Shown here piece by piece: positions 25,960-35,235 of a DNA stretch of 64,000 nt. Within the stretch, counting starts at the first letter, position 1. Each line of letters starts with the position of its first letter. The stretch comes from an uncultured Sphingomonas sp. (GTDB lineage Bacteria > Pseudomonadota > Alphaproteobacteria > Sphingomonadales > Sphingomonadaceae), in assembly GCA_913775315.1 (NCBI GenBank), contig CAJYIX010000037.1, positions 117,871-181,870 on the forward strand. Reading direction: 5' to 3'. The notes below the pieces were generated by a model. It was not told the origin of the DNA. It searched no databases and saw only the letters and a list, made by a program, of their open reading frames with translations. The position numbers and the translations under genes were made by a program.

Positions 25960-27471
25960 GTGGACGGCGACGCCCCTCCCCGCGACCGCGACCGGATCGA
26001 CCTTGGCGAAGGCGGCTGCAGCTCGCGCGAGACGCTGCGCGAGGCGGCGACCGCGGCGGGGAAGGCCGAGATTCTGGGTCGCTACGCCGCCGACTATCCC
26101 AAGGGACCGCACGACCAGCCGCAATCGATGTGCCCGGCGTTCGGCTCGCTGCGCGTGGGCCTCAGGATGCGGCGGACGGCGACGGTGCTCTCGGGCTCGG
26201 CCTGCTGCGTCTATGGCCTCACCTTCACGAGCCATTTCTACGGCGCGCGGCGCAGCGTCGGCTACGTTCCCTTCAACTCGGAGACGCTCGTCACCGGCAA
26301 GCTGTTCGAGGATATTCGCGACGCCGTGCACGAGCTGGCCGACCCGGCGCTCTATGACACGATCGTCGTCACCAATTTGTGCGTGCCGACCGCTAGCGGC
26401 GTGCCGCTGCAACTGCTGCCCGATGCGATCAACGGCGTTCGCGTGATCGGCATCGACGTGCCGGGCTTCGGGGTGCCGACCCATGCCGAAGCCAAGGACG
26501 TGCTGGCAGGCGCGATGCTCGCCTATGCGCGGGCCGAGGCGGAGGTCGGCCCGGTGGCTGCGCCCGCGACGCGCACCGACCGTCCGACCGTGACGCTCTT
26601 GGGCGAGATGTTCCCCGCCGACCCGCCGGGCATCGGCTTGATGCTCGAGCCGATGGGCCTTGCCGCCGGCCCCGTCGTGCCGACGCGCGAGTGGCGCGAG
26701 CTCTATGCCGCGCTCGACTGCGCCGTCGTCGGTGCGATCCACCCCTTCTACACCGCCAGCGTCCGTGAGTTCGAAGCGGCGGGGCGTAGCGTCGTCGGAT
26801 CGGCGCCCGTCGGCGTCGACGGCACCGCCGCCTGGCTCGATGCGATCGGCGCGGCCTGCGGCATCGCCGAGCGACAGGTCGCTGCCGCCAAGGACCGCAT
26901 CCTGCCCGCAATCCGGGGTGCGCTTGCCGCGCGGCCGATCCATGGGCGGATCACCGTCTCTGGCTATGAGGGTTCCGAACTGCTCGTCGCGCGCCTGCTG
27001 ATCGAGAGCGGCGCGGAAGTCCCTTATGTCGGCACCGCCTGTCCGCGCACGCGCTGGAGCGATCCCGACCGCGACTGGCTGGAGGCGCGCGGCACCCGCG
27101 TCCAGTATCGCGCCAGTCTCGAACAGGATCTCGCCGCGGTCGACACGTTCCAGCCCGACCTCGCGATCGGCACCACGCCGGTGGTCCAGCATGCCAAGCA
27201 GAAGTCGATCCCGGCGCTCTACTTCACCAACCTCATCTCCGCGCGCCCGCTGATGGGGCCGGCGGGTGCGGGCAGCCTTGCCGCCGTCGTCGGCGGAGCG
27301 CTCGCCAACAGACACCGCTTCGACCGGATGAGCGCCTTCTTCGAGGGCGTCGGCACCGGTCACGCGACCGGCGTCTGGACCGATACGCCCGAGGATCGCC
27401 CCGGCTTCAAGGCCAAGTACGCCGCGCGCCGCATCGCCGCGGCCAAGGCGCAGGAGCACATCGGGACATGA
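25960..27471 (+). CDS. bchY: Chlorophyllide a reductase subunit Y
   Basis: This 503-residue NifD-like subunit pairs with BchZ to form the catalytic component that reduces ring B. The cluster ligands seen are Cys58 (QSMCPAFG), Cys83 (or Cys82; SGSACCVYG) and Cys141 (TNLCVPTA), matching the BchY pattern. It starts with a GTG 3 bases after the bchX stop. The stop overlaps an ATG that begins a 23-codon mini-cistron copying the start of bchZ. Any expression change caused by that insertion would alter the BchY:BchZ balance. Confidence 0.95.
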   Translation: MDGDAPPRDRDRIDLGEGGCSSRETLREAATAAGKAEILGRYAADYPKGPHDQPQSMCPAFGSLRVGLRMRRTATVLSGSACCVYGLTFTSHFYGARRSVGYVPFNSETLVTGKLFEDIRDAVHELADPALYDTIVVTNLCVPTASGVPLQLLPDAINGVRVIGIDVPGFGVPTHAEAKDVLAGAMLAYARAEAEVGPVAAPATRTDRPTVTLLGEMFPADPPGIGLMLEPMGLAAGPVVPTREWRELYAALDCAVVGAIHPFYTASVREFEAAGRSVVGSAPVGVDGTAAWLDAIGAACGIAERQVAAAKDRILPAIRGALAARPIHGRITVSGYEGSELLVARLLIESGAEVPYVGTACPRTRWSDPDRDWLEARGTRVQYRASLEQDLAAVDTFQPDLAIGTTPVVQHAKQKSIPALYFTNLISARPLMGPAGAGSLAAVVGGALANRHRFDRMSAFFEGVGTGHATGVWTDTPEDRPGFKAKYAARRIAAAKAQEHIGT

Positions 27472-27489
27472 CCCTCGTCATCGATCACG
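27467..27489 (+). repeat. Direct repeat copy 1 (duplicated bchZ start)
   Basis: Twenty-three bases here are identical to 27535-27557, which hold the true bchZ start codon and next six codons (MTLVIDH). The two copies are 68 bases apart, not a multiple of three, so copy 1 cannot extend BchZ in frame. Copy 1 places an ATG over the bchY stop. Confidence 0.9.
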
Positions 27490-27539
27490 GCGCCGACGAT
27501 TTCGTCGTGATCGCCACAGCGGTGGGGGACGCCGCATGA
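27468..27539 (+). CDS. 23-codon mini-cistron between bchY and bchZ
   Basis: The frame starts with an ATG that overlaps the bchY stop (ATGA), begins MTLVIDH exactly like BchZ, then diverges to [16 protein letters not shown] and stops at a TGA that overlaps the bchZ ATG. It therefore bridges the gap with a 4-base overlap at each end. It is most likely a by-product of duplication of the bchZ start that has been kept as a translational coupler. The peptide itself is unlikely to have a function, though this cannot be excluded. Confidence 0.5.
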   Translation: MTLVIDHGADDFVVIATAVGDAA

Positions 27540-27557
27540 CCCTCGTCATCGATCACG
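27535..27557 (+). repeat. Direct repeat copy 2 (true bchZ start)
   Basis: This is the second copy of the 23-base repeat and includes the bchZ ATG at 27536. This copy continues into [10 protein letters not shown], the conserved BchZ N-terminus, so it is the ancestral one. Confidence 0.9.
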
Positions 27558-28981
27558 ACAGGGCGGGTGGCTATTGGGGCGCGGTCTACGCTTTTGCCGC
27601 GATCAAGGGACTTCAGGTCATCATCGACGGCCCGGTGGGCTGCGAGAACCTGCCTGTCACCTCGGTTCTCCACTACACCGACGCGCTGCCGCCGCACGAG
27701 CTGCCGATCACGGTCACCGGCCTCGGCGAACAGGAACTCGGCCGCGACGGGACCGAGGGGGCGATGAAGCGCGCTTGGGGCACGCTCGACCCGGACCTGC
27801 CCTCGGTCGTCGTGACCGGATCGATCGCCGAGATGATCGGCGGCGGCGTCACGCCCGAGGGGACGAGCATCCAGCGTTTCCTGCCGCGCACGATCGACGA
27901 GGATCAGTGGCAGTCGGGCGACCGCGCACTCACCTGGCTCTGGACGCAGTTCGGCCCGAAGAAGGTGCCCGCCCCGCGCCCGCGCAAGGAGGGCCAGCGC
28001 CCCCGCGTCAACATCATCGGGCCGATGTACGGCACGTTCAACATGCCCTCCGATCTCGCCGAGATCCGCCGGCTGATCGAGGGAATCGGGGCGGAGGTCA
28101 ACATGACCTTCCCGCTCGGCAGCCACCTGGCCGACGTCGCCAAGCTGGCGAACGCCGAGGTCAATGTCTGCCTCTACCGCGAGTTCGGCCGCGGGCTGTG
28201 CGAGGTACTGGAGCGCCCGTACCTTCAGGCACCGATCGGGCTGGAGAGCACGTCGCTGTTCCTGCGCAAGCTCGGCGAACTCACCGGCCTCGATCCCGAG
28301 CCGTTCATCGAGCGCGAGAAGCACACGACGATCAAGCCGCTCTGGGACCTGTGGCGCTCGGTCACGCAGGACTTCTTCGGCACGGCCAGCTTCGGCGTCG
28401 TCGCCACCGACACCTACACCCGCGGCATCCGCCGTTTCCTCGAGGAGGAGATGGGCCTGCCCTGCACGCTCGCCGAGTCGAGGACGGCCGGGACCAAGCC
28501 CGACAACCACGCGATCCGCGATTCCATCGCGACGAACCCGCCGCTCATCCTGTTCGGCAGCGTCAACGAGCGGATGTACATGGCCGAGGCCGGCGGACGC
28601 GGCGTGTTCATCCCGGCGAGCTTCCCCGGCGCGGTGATCCGTCGCCATACGGGCACGCCGTTCATGGGCTATGCCGGCGCGACCTATCTCGTCCAGGAGG
28701 TGTGCAACGCGCTGTTCGACGCGCTCTTCCACATCATTCCGCTTGCCGGTCAGCTCGACCGCGTCGAGGCGACGCCATCGCGGCTCGATCGCGAGTTGCA
28801 ATGGGACGACCTTGCCAAGCGCGAGCTCGACGCCGCGGTCGAGCGCGAGCCGGTGCTCGTCCGCATCTCCGCCGCCAAGCGCATCCGCGATGCCGCCGAG
28901 CGCGCCGCGCGCCGCGCGGGCGAGGATGTCGTCTCGCGCGAGCGCCTCGCGCTCGCGATCACCGAAAGTCGGGTGCCATGA
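27536..28981 (+). CDS. bchZ: Chlorophyllide a reductase subunit Z
   Basis: This 481-residue NifK-like subunit partners BchY in ring-B reduction. The conserved start [15 protein letters not shown] and the cluster ligand Cys36 in [16 protein letters not shown] are intact. A C-terminal light-independent reductase extension follows (about 420-481). It is read from an ATG overlapping a mini-cistron stop, and its own TGA overlaps another ATG that opens a 48-codon frame leading to pufB. All evidence says it is functional. Confidence 0.96.
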   Translation: MTLVIDHDRAGGYWGAVYAFAAIKGLQVIIDGPVGCENLPVTSVLHYTDALPPHELPITVTGLGEQELGRDGTEGAMKRAWGTLDPDLPSVVVTGSIAEMIGGGVTPEGTSIQRFLPRTIDEDQWQSGDRALTWLWTQFGPKKVPAPRPRKEGQRPRVNIIGPMYGTFNMPSDLAEIRRLIEGIGAEVNMTFPLGSHLADVAKLANAEVNVCLYREFGRGLCEVLERPYLQAPIGLESTSLFLRKLGELTGLDPEPFIEREKHTTIKPLWDLWRSVTQDFFGTASFGVVATDTYTRGIRRFLEEEMGLPCTLAESRTAGTKPDNHAIRDSIATNPPLILFGSVNERMYMAEAGGRGVFIPASFPGAVIRRHTGTPFMGYAGATYLVQEVCNALFDALFHIIPLAGQLDRVEATPSRLDRELQWDDLAKRELDAAVEREPVLVRISAAKRIRDAAERAARRAGEDVVSRERLALAITESRVP

Positions 28982-29124
28982 CGGCGCCCCGCCATCTCCG
29001 CCGACGTGCCCCTGGCACCAGCGGATCCACGATCCTCGCGCGGGCCATGCCCGGGTGCGGATGCCGCCGGGCAGGCCGGTCCACGCTCCTGTCATCGTCG
29101 GAACAACGGAGACGTAGAACATGA
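28978..29124 (+). other. 48-codon Arg-rich ORF bridging bchZ and pufB
   Basis: An ATG overlaps the bchZ stop (ATGA), and the frame ends in a TGA that overlaps the pufB ATG (ATGA). The predicted peptide is Arg-rich with no membrane helix, so it is not PufQ, which often sits here in Rhodobacter. It may only couple translation of bchZ to pufB. pufB also has its own GGAG about 9 bases before its ATG. No homology is recognised, and chance cannot be excluded in DNA of this GC content. Confidence 0.35.
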
Positions 29125-29273
29125 ACGATCCAGAACGGATGGGGCCGGGAACTTACCTCAGCCCCGAAGAAGCCAAGGAGTTCCACAAGCTCTTCATCAC
29201 GAGCTTCCTGATCTTCACGGCAGTCGCGGCCGTCGCGCACTTCCTCGTCTGGAACTGGCGCCCCTGGCTCTGA
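29121..29273 (+). CDS. pufB: Light-harvesting 1 beta polypeptide
   Basis: This 50-residue polypeptide has one membrane helix. The acidic N-terminus with [13 protein letters not shown] is the LH1 beta signature, and the His in AVAHFLVW (residue 40) is the expected bacteriochlorophyll ligand, followed by WNWRPWL at the end. With PufA it forms the ring round the reaction centre. GGAG lies about 9 bases before the ATG. It is too short for most automatic gene finders and has no separate promoter visible, so it is probably transcribed with bchCXYZ. Confidence 0.95.
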   Translation: MNDPERMGPGTYLSPEEAKEFHKLFITSFLIFTAVAAVAHFLVWNWRPWL

Positions 29274-29318
29274 GCCGGGCCGACGCTTCATCCGGCGACA
29301 ATTGAAAGGAACCACGCC

Positions 29319-29495
29319 ATGTGGAGAATCTGGCTGATCTTTGACCCGCGCCGTGCGCTGGTCGCACTGTTCGTATTCCTGTTCGTGCTGGCCTTGTTGA
29401 TTCACTTCATCCTGCTCAGCACCGACAAGTTCAACTGGCTTGACGGCCCGCGCACGCCCCCGGCGGCGGCGGCCCCGGCGATGCCCGGCACCTGA
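29319..29495 (+). CDS. pufA: Light-harvesting 1 alpha polypeptide
   Basis: This 58-residue polypeptide starts [18 protein letters not shown], the LH1 alpha signature, and has a single membrane helix with the chlorophyll-binding His in [10 protein letters not shown] (residue 29), then FNWLDG. A short Ala/Pro tail closes the protein. AAAGGA lies upstream of the ATG. It is followed by a strong hairpin before pufL, which in purple bacteria protects the pufBA part of the transcript so that antenna is made in excess over reaction centre. Confidence 0.95.
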   Translation: MWRIWLIFDPRRALVALFVFLFVLALLIHFILLSTDKFNWLDGPRTPPAAAAPAMPGT

Positions 29496-29510
29496 CGCGT
29501 ATCTTCGCGA

Positions 29511-29561
29511 TTTCGGGTGGGCGGGCGCCGGTTCCCTCCGGCCGGCCCGACCCACCCGAAA
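29511..29561 (+). promoter_or_regulatory. puf intercistronic mRNA hairpin
   Basis: TTTCGGGTGGG (29511-29521) pairs perfectly with CCCACCCGAAA (29551-29561), and the inner part adds more GC pairs around a TTCCCT loop. It lies between pufA and pufL, the position of the known stability hairpins that set the LH1 to reaction-centre ratio. There is no U-tract, so it is not a simple terminator. Confidence 0.75.
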
Positions 29562-29621
29562 GACCGACTTCTATCGACGTGACCACCCGCTCCATCCTGG
29601 CAGCGGCGAGGAGAGGCAGAC

Positions 29622-30446
29622 ATGGCGCTCTTGAGCTTCGAGCGGAAATATCGGGTCAGGGGCGGCACGCTGATCGGCGGCGACCTGTTCGATTTCTGGG
29701 TCGGCCCCTTCTATGTCGGCTTCTTCGGCGTGGTCAGCGCGATCACCGCGATCCTCGGCACCGCGCTCATCTTCTATGCGGCCTCGCTCGGGCCGACCTG
29801 GAACCCCTGGCTCATCAGCATTGCGCCGCCCGACCTCGACTACGGGCTGGGCCTCGCGCCGCTGCGCGAGGGCGGGTTCTGGCAGATCATCACCATCTGC
29901 GCGATCGCCGCCTTCACCTCATGGGCGCTGCGCGAGGTCGAGATCTGCCGAAAGCTCGGCATGGGGTATCACGTCCCCTTCGCCTACGGCTTTGCGATCT
30001 TCGCCTATGTCAGCCTCGTCGTGATCCGCCCGCTGATGCTGGGTGCCTGGGGCTTCGGCTTCCCGTACGGCATCTTCAGCCATCTCGATTGGGTGTCGAA
30101 CACCGGCTATCAGTATCTCCATTTCCACTACAACCCGGCGCACATGCTGGCGGTCAGCTTCTTCTTCATGACCGGCGGTGCACTGGCCTTCCACGGCGCG
30201 CTCGTCCTCTCCTCAGTCAATCCGGGCAAGGGTGAAGAGATCAAGTCGCCGGAGTACGAGGACGCGTTCTTCCGCGACTCGATCGGCTATTCGGTGGGTA
30301 CGCTCGGCATCCACCGCGTCGGCCTGCTCCTTGCCCTCTCGGCGGGTTTCTGGAGCGCCATCTGCATCATCATCTCCGGCCCCTTCTGGACGCGCGGCTG
30401 GCCCGAATGGTGGACCTGGTGGCTCAACCTGCCGATCTGGTCGTGA
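29622..30446 (+). CDS. pufL: Photosynthetic reaction centre L subunit
   Basis: This 274-residue protein has five membrane helices and binds the special-pair bacteriochlorophyll, pheophytin and QA/QB-site cofactors together with Puf[18 protein letters not shown] is the classic N-terminus; the segment with [19 protein letters not shown] holds the His ligands of the accessory and special-pair chlorophylls; [16 protein letters not shown] holds the iron-quinone His. It follows pufA after an mRNA hairpin and precedes pufM by 14 bp. Confidence 0.97.
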   Translation: MALLSFERKYRVRGGTLIGGDLFDFWVGPFYVGFFGVVSAITAILGTALIFYAASLGPTWNPWLISIAPPDLDYGLGLAPLREGGFWQIITICAIAAFTSWALREVEICRKLGMGYHVPFAYGFAIFAYVSLVVIRPLMLGAWGFGFPYGIFSHLDWVSNTGYQYLHFHYNPAHMLAVSFFFMTGGALAFHGALVLSSVNPGKGEEIKSPEYEDAFFRDSIGYSVGTLGIHRVGLLLALSAGFWSAICIIISGPFWTRGWPEWWTWWLNLPIWS

Positions 30447-30460
30447 AGGGGGTATAGACG

Positions 30461-31432
30461 ATGCAATACCAGAACATCTTCACCCAGGTTCAGCTTCGCG
30501 GCCCGCTCGAGGCCGGCCCGCCGGTGCCGGACAGCACGTTCCAGCGCACCAACCTTGCCACCTACAATTACTGGGCTGGCAAGCTCGGCAATGCGCAGCT
30601 CGGCCCCCTCTATCTCGGCAAGCTCGGCCTCGCCTCCCTGCTTTGCGCGTTCGTCGCGATCGAGATCATCGGGCTCAACATGGCGGCCAGCGTCAACTGG
30701 AGCCCGATTCAATTCGTTCGCCAGCTCCCCTGGCTCGCGCTCGAGCCACCCGGGCCGGAATGGGGCTTCACGCTCTCGGTGCCGCTGGCACAGGGCGGCT
30801 GGTGGCAGATGGCGGGGTTCTTCATGACCGCCTCGCTCCTGCTCTTCTGGGCACGCACCTATCTTCGCGCCAAGAAGATGGGGATGGGCACGCATGTCGC
30901 GTGGGCGTTCGCCGCCGGCATCTTCCTCATCCTCGTGCTCGGCTTCATCCGGCCGATGCTGATGGGCAGTTGGGCGGAGGCGGTGCCGTTCGGCATCTTC
31001 CCGCACCTCGACTGGACCGCGGCCTTTTCGATCCGGTATGGCAACCTCTTCTACAATCCCTTCCACTGCCTCTCGATCGTCTTCCTCTACGGCTCGACGC
31101 TGCTCTTCGCGATGCACGGCGCGACGATCCTGGCCGTGGGGCGATACGGCGGCGAGCGCGAGATCGAGCAGATCACCGATCGCGGCACCGCCTCCGAACG
31201 CGCGGCGCTGTTCTGGCGCTGGACGATGGGGTTCAACGCGACGATGGAATCGATCCACCGCTGGGCGTGGTGGTTTGCGGTCCTCTGCCCCATCACCGGC
31301 GGCATCGGCATCCTGTTGACCGGAACCGTCGTCGACAACTGGTATCTGTGGGCGGTGCTCCACCATTTCGCGCCCGATTATCCCAGCACCGGCGTTCTCG
31401 ATCCTGCCACCCTGCCGGGAGCCCCGCGATGA
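30461..31432 (+). CDS. pufM: Photosynthetic reaction centre M subunit
   Basis: This 323-residue five-helix partner of PufL starts [15 protein letters not shown]. The special-pair region [16 protein letters not shown] and the quinone/iron region [13 protein letters not shown] are intact. The C-terminal tail of about 15 residues ([17 protein letters not shown]) is typical of bacteria that also have a bound cytochrome. Its stop overlaps the pufC ATG. No pufX follows. Confidence 0.97.
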   Translation: MQYQNIFTQVQLRGPLEAGPPVPDSTFQRTNLATYNYWAGKLGNAQLGPLYLGKLGLASLLCAFVAIEIIGLNMAASVNWSPIQFVRQLPWLALEPPGPEWGFTLSVPLAQGGWWQMAGFFMTASLLLFWARTYLRAKKMGMGTHVAWAFAAGIFLILVLGFIRPMLMGSWAEAVPFGIFPHLDWTAAFSIRYGNLFYNPFHCLSIVFLYGSTLLFAMHGATILAVGRYGGEREIEQITDRGTASERAALFWRWTMGFNATMESIHRWAWWFAVLCPITGGIGILLTGTVVDNWYLWAVLHHFAPDYPSTGVLDPATLPGAPR

Positions 31433-32550
31433 TCCGACGCCTTACTCTCCTCGCGATCGGCGGCGCCGCGGCGGCCCTCACCGGCGGCTGCGACCTCGGC
31501 CCCAAGGACTCGGTCCAGACGGGTTATCGCGGCGCGGGCCTCGCCCAGATCGTCGACCGCGGCAAGGTCGCGGCCGCGGCGGTCATCCCGCCCGCCCCCT
31601 ACCCGCTGCCGCCCGACACCGGGCCCCGCGCGTCGGAGACGTACCAGAACGTCCAGGTGCTCGGCGGACTCAGCACAGAGCGGTTCAACCACCTGATGGC
31701 GGAAATGAACCAGTGGGTCGCCCCGCCGGAGGCCGGTTGCAACTACTGCCACAATCCCGAGAACATGGCCTCGGACGAGAAATACACCAAGATCGTCGCT
31801 CGCCGCATGCTGCAGATGACGCAGACGATCAATTCGACCTGGGCCAGCCATGTGAAGGCCACAAAGGTCACCTGCTACACCTGTCACCGCGGCAAGCCGG
31901 TCCCCGACTATAAATGGGCGCTTTCGGATGGTGCGCCCAACGACCGCTCGATCCTGGGCAACAAGCGCGGGCAGAACACGCCCGACCCCAATGTCGGCTA
32001 TGCCTCGCTCCCCTCGGACCCGTTCGCGGCCTATTTCGCGGGCAAGGCCAACATCCGTGTCGCGTCGGACAAGGCGCTGCCCTCGCCCGACCATGTCGTG
32101 TCGGTCAAGGATGCGGAGAAGAGCTACGGCCTGATGATGCACGTCAGCTCCGCGCTGGGCGTCAACTGCACCTATTGCCACAACAGCCAGTCGTTCCGCG
32201 CGTGGAACCTGAGCCGCGGGCAGCGCGCGACCGCCTATTACGGCATCCGCATGGTCCGTCAGGCGAACGACGAGTACATCACGTCGCTGACGTCCGTGTT
32301 CCCGGCGAACCGCAAGGGACCGCACGGGGACCCGTACAAGATCAACTGCACCACCTGTCACCAGGGCATCAACAAGCCCCTGGGCGGCAAGAGCATGATC
32401 GATCAGGCACCGGTGCTCGCCGGTCCGCTCATCCGGCCCGCCGCGACCGAGGCGGGGCCGGCAGGCAGCAACGCCGTCACCGACGCGCTCGCCAATCCGG
32501 GCGCGATGACAGGCAAGAACGAACCGGCGCCGACCCCGGCGCGCCAGTGA
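31429..32550 (+). CDS. pufC: Reaction-centre tetraheme cytochrome c subunit
   Basis: This 373-residue periplasmic lipoprotein donates electrons to the oxidised special pair. The lipobox gives Cys21 (LTGGC). Four CxxCH heme sites are visible at 104-108, 149-153, 247-251 and 307-311, so all four hemes are present. The ATG overlaps the pufM stop. A Pro/Ala-rich C-terminal extension of about 40 residues follows the last heme. Its electron donor is probably a soluble or membrane-bound cytochrome such as the one at the end of the cluster. Confidence 0.96.
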   Translation: MIRRLTLLAIGGAAAALTGGCDLGPKDSVQTGYRGAGLAQIVDRGKVAAAAVIPPAPYPLPPDTGPRASETYQNVQVLGGLSTERFNHLMAEMNQWVAPPEAGCNYCHNPENMASDEKYTKIVARRMLQMTQTINSTWASHVKATKVTCYTCHRGKPVPDYKWALSDGAPNDRSILGNKRGQNTPDPNVGYASLPSDPFAAYFAGKANIRVASDKALPSPDHVVSVKDAEKSYGLMMHVSSALGVNCTYCHNSQSFRAWNLSRGQRATAYYGIRMVRQANDEYITSLTSVFPANRKGPHGDPYKINCTTCHQGINKPLGGKSMIDQAPVLAGPLIRPAATEAGPAGSNAVTDALANPGAMTGKNEPAPTPARQ

Positions 32551-32596
32551 CGACCCGGCCCCTCACGGTCGCCTGCCTTCTTCGAGAGCGGGCGCC

Positions 32597-33850
32597 GTGA
32601 TCGGCAATCACCTTCTGCGCGCCTCCCTGTCGGAGGAGATGCACGTCCGCCGGCTGCCGCGGTTCGCGGCGCCGGCGCGGCTGATCCAGATCCTGACGCT
32701 GCTGGGCGAGACGACGGGCGGCGCCGCGAGCGACCATATCGCCGCAATCGCCGCGCGGGGCGAGATCGTGATTCCGATCGCCGCCAAATATGCGGTGCTG
32801 AAGCTGGGCGACCTCTGCCTCGTCTGGGAGCGGCACACCGAGTTCGCCAGTTACACGCTACTCCTGACCGGTGCGTTCGGGGCGCCGTTCGACCGCCGTG
32901 CCTTCGAGCCGCATCTCGCCTCGATCCTGGAGGGGATGCCCGGCGAGATCATCCGCGCCGTCCACATCGCCGTGCTCGCCCCCGGCGCCCCCATACCCAC
33001 CCCGGCCGAGCGGCAGGACTGGTTCGACGCGGACGAGGCGATCATCGAGTGCGACGTGGCGGACGGCGCAGCGCGGATCGTCTCCGACTTCCGGCTGCAC
33101 GCCGACGGCTATGGCCGGCTCGCGATTCTCGACCGCGGGCTGGCGGGGGACGAGCCGGCGCAGCTCGTCGTCCGGCTCCAGGAACTCGGCAATTACCGCA
33201 AGATGGCGCTCCTCGGCCTGCCGCTCGCCCAGCGGCTGACTCCGGCGGTGGGCGAGCTCGAGGCACGGCTCGCGGACCTCACTGCGCAGGTCGCCGAGCG
33301 GACGGCCGAGGACGACGCGCTGATGGGCGAACTCACCTATCTCTCCTCGAAGCTCGCGCAACTGACGACCGAGACCCGCTATCGCATGAGCGCGACGCAG
33401 GCCTATGCAAAGCTCGCGATCGAGCGGCTGGAGAAGCTACGGATCGGTGCGGTCGCGGGCCACCAGTCACTCGACGATTTCACCGAGCGGCGGCTGATGC
33501 CCGCGGTGCGCACCTGCGACAGCTTCACCTCGCGGCTGGAGGACCTGTCGCAGCGCGCCGCCTGGACCAGTGAACTGCTGCGCACGCGCATCGACATCGC
33601 GCTGGCAAGGCAGAACCGCGACCTGCTCGCGTCGATGGACCGGCGCACCGACCTGCAACTACGGCTTCAGCAGACGGTCGAGGGGCTGTCGGTGGTCGCG
33701 ATCAGCTACTATCTCGTTGCGCTGATCGGCTACGTCGCGACGGCGGTGCCGGGGCTGGACAAGAAGCTGACGATGGCGGTCGCGGTTCCGCTCGTGGTGG
33801 CCGGTGTCGCGCTGTCGATGCTGAGGGTGCGGAAGAAGTTGCACTCCTGA
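32597..33850 (+). CDS. DUF3422-family membrane protein
   Basis: This 417-residue protein matches the uncharacterised DUF3422 family. A soluble N-terminal region with two extended blocks (RLPRFAAPARLIQILTLLGE and DWFDADEAIIECDVADGAA) is followed by a helical region (about 210-340) and two C-terminal membrane helices (YYLVALIGYVATAVPG, TMAVAVPLVVAGVALSML). It starts with a GTG 46 bp after pufC, so it is likely the last gene of the puf transcript. It has no assigned role; its placement hints at work in the photosynthetic membrane, but that is only context. Confidence 0.7.
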   Translation: MIGNHLLRASLSEEMHVRRLPRFAAPARLIQILTLLGETTGGAASDHIAAIAARGEIVIPIAAKYAVLKLGDLCLVWERHTEFASYTLLLTGAFGAPFDRRAFEPHLASILEGMPGEIIRAVHIAVLAPGAPIPTPAERQDWFDADEAIIECDVADGAARIVSDFRLHADGYGRLAILDRGLAGDEPAQLVVRLQELGNYRKMALLGLPLAQRLTPAVGELEARLADLTAQVAERTAEDDALMGELTYLSSKLAQLTTETRYRMSATQAYAKLAIERLEKLRIGAVAGHQSLDDFTERRLMPAVRTCDSFTSRLEDLSQRAAWTSELLRTRIDIALARQNRDLLASMDRRTDLQLRLQQTVEGLSVVAISYYLVALIGYVATAVPGLDKKLTMAVAVPLVVAGVALSMLRVRKKLHS

Positions 33851-33851
33851 T

Positions 33852-33999
33852 CCCCCGCGAAGGCCGGGGCCCAGCCACGGCACGCCCGAGACACAGGCGC
33901 GACCTCTCACCCGCCGCTGGCAACTGGACCCCGGCCTTCGCCGGGGTACGTGAAGCATCGCCCGCAGACCGGCCGTCACCCCGGATCATGCCCGGGGCG
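33852..33999. repeat. REP-like palindromic cluster between convergent genes
   Basis: Two near-complementary arms, about 33852-33874 and 33924-33946 (reading CCGCGAAGGCCGGGG and CCCCGGCCTTCGCCGGGG), can fold into a large stem. A third palindrome, CCCCGGATCATGCCCGGGG, follows at 33981-33999. This is the style of dispersed repeats in sphingomonads and may stop transcription from both sides of the convergent DUF3422 and hemA genes. The rest of the 161-base gap shows nothing else. Confidence 0.55.
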
Positions 34000-34011
34000 A
34001 TAAGGGGAAGA

Positions 34012-35235
34012 TCAGGCCGCCAGCTCGCGCCTTGCGAGTGCGCATTGCGACCAGATCTCGCTCAGCGCCTCGACCAGCCGGTCGATGTCGCCGTCGGTGT
34101 GGACGGGCGATGGCGTGATGCGCAGCCGCTCGGTCCCCTTGGGGACGGTGGGATAGTTGATCGGCTGCACGTAGATGCCGTGATTTTCCATCAGCCAGTC
34201 GGAGATCATCTTGGCGTGGTGTGCGTCGCCGACCATCACCGGAATGATGTGGCTGTCGTTGTGGAGGTGCGGGATGCCCATCGCGTCGAGCCGCGCGCGG
34301 ACCACGGCAACGCGGTTCTGGTGGCGCGTCCGCTCGATCTGGCTGTCCTTGAGGTGCCGGATCGACGCCGCCGCCCCCGCCGCGATCGCCGGCGGCAGCG
34401 CGGTGGAAAAGATGAAGCCGCTGGCGAAGCTGCGGACGAAATCGCACAGCGTCTTCGAGGCGGCGATATAGCCGCCCATGACGCCGAACGCCTTGCCCAG
34501 CGTCCCCTCGATCACGTCGATGCGATGCATCAGGCCGCGTGCCTCGGCGACGCCGCCGCCGCGCGGGCCGTAGAGACCGACGGCGTGCACCTCGTCGATG
34601 TAGGACAGCGCGCCGTGCTTTTCGCACAGCTCGATGATCTCCTCGATCGGGGCGATGTCGCCGTCCATCGAATAGACGCTCTCGAACGCGACGATCTTGG
34701 GCCGACCGGGGGCGATGCCCGACAGCAGCTCGTCGAGGTGCGCGACGTCGTTGTGGCGGAAGCGCAGGCACTCGGCGCGGCTATGCCGCATCCCCTCGAT
34801 CATCGAGGCGTGGTTGAGCGCGTCGGACAGGATGACGCAGTCGGGCAGCCGCGACGCGAGCGTCGACAGCGACGCCCAGTTCGACACATAGCCCGAGGTG
34901 AAGATGAGCGCCGCTTCCTTGCCGTGCAGGTCGGCCAGTTCGTCCTCCAGCAGCACGTGCTGGTGGTTGGTACCGGAGATGTTGCGCGTACCCCCCGCCC
35001 CCGCGCCGCAGCGATCGAGCGCGGAATGCATCGCGTCCAGCACCTTGGGATGCTGGCCCATGCCCAGATAGTCGTTCGAGCACCAGACAGTCACGTCGGC
35101 GACCTGATTGCCCTCGACCCAACGGCGCGCGCGCGGGAACTGGCCCGCCTGCCGCTCGATCTCGGCGAAGACGCGGTAATTTCCCGCCTCACGCAGGCCG
35201 TCGAGCTGCTGCGCGAATACCGCGTCGTAATTCAT
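34012..35235 (-). CDS. hemA: 5-aminolevulinate synthase
   Basis: This 407-residue PLP enzyme condenses glycine and succinyl-CoA to 5-aminolevulinate, the first step to heme and bacteriochlorophyll in alphaproteobacteria. The PLP lysine is Lys248 in [14 protein letters not shown], and [17 protein letters not shown] is the alpha-oxoamine synthase signature. The ATG overlaps the puhE stop, so it is the last gene of the bchF superoperon. That links precursor supply to pigment synthesis and adds to any housekeeping copy elsewhere in the genome. Confidence 0.95.
   Translation of the reverse strand: MNYDAVFAQQLDGLREAGNYRVFAEIERQAGQFPRARRWVEGNQVADVTVWCSNDYLGMGQHPKVLDAMHSALDRCGAGAGGTRNISGTNHQHVLLEDELADLHGKEAALIFTSGYVSNWASLSTLASRLPDCVILSDALNHASMIEGMRHSRAECLRFRHNDVAHLDELLSGIAPGRPKIVAFESVYSMDGDIAPIEEIIELCEKHGALSYIDEVHAVGLYGPRGGGVAEARGLMHRIDVIEGTLGKAFGVMGGYIAASKTLCDFVRSFASGFIFSTALPPAIAAGAAASIRHLKDSQIERTRHQNRVAVVRARLDAMGIPHLHNDSHIIPVMVGDAHHAKMISDWLMENHGIYVQPINYPTVPKGTERLRITPSPVHTDGDIDRLVEALSEIWSQCALARRELAA

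Noticed and set aside
24913-27459. 848-codon minus-strand frame opposite bchX and bchY
   Set aside because: It is the mirror of two conserved genes at high third-position GC; composition is that of an antisense shadow.
28982-29120. Possible pufQ between bchZ and pufB
   Set aside because: The only frame fitting the gap is Arg-rich with no membrane helix, whereas PufQ has one; no similarity seen.
27485-29122. 545-codon minus-strand frame opposite bchZ
   Set aside because: Same reason: antisense to a conserved gene with all family motifs on the plus strand.
32551-32596. Possible pufX or terminator after pufC
   Set aside because: The 46-base gap is too short for pufX and holds no convincing stem-loop.
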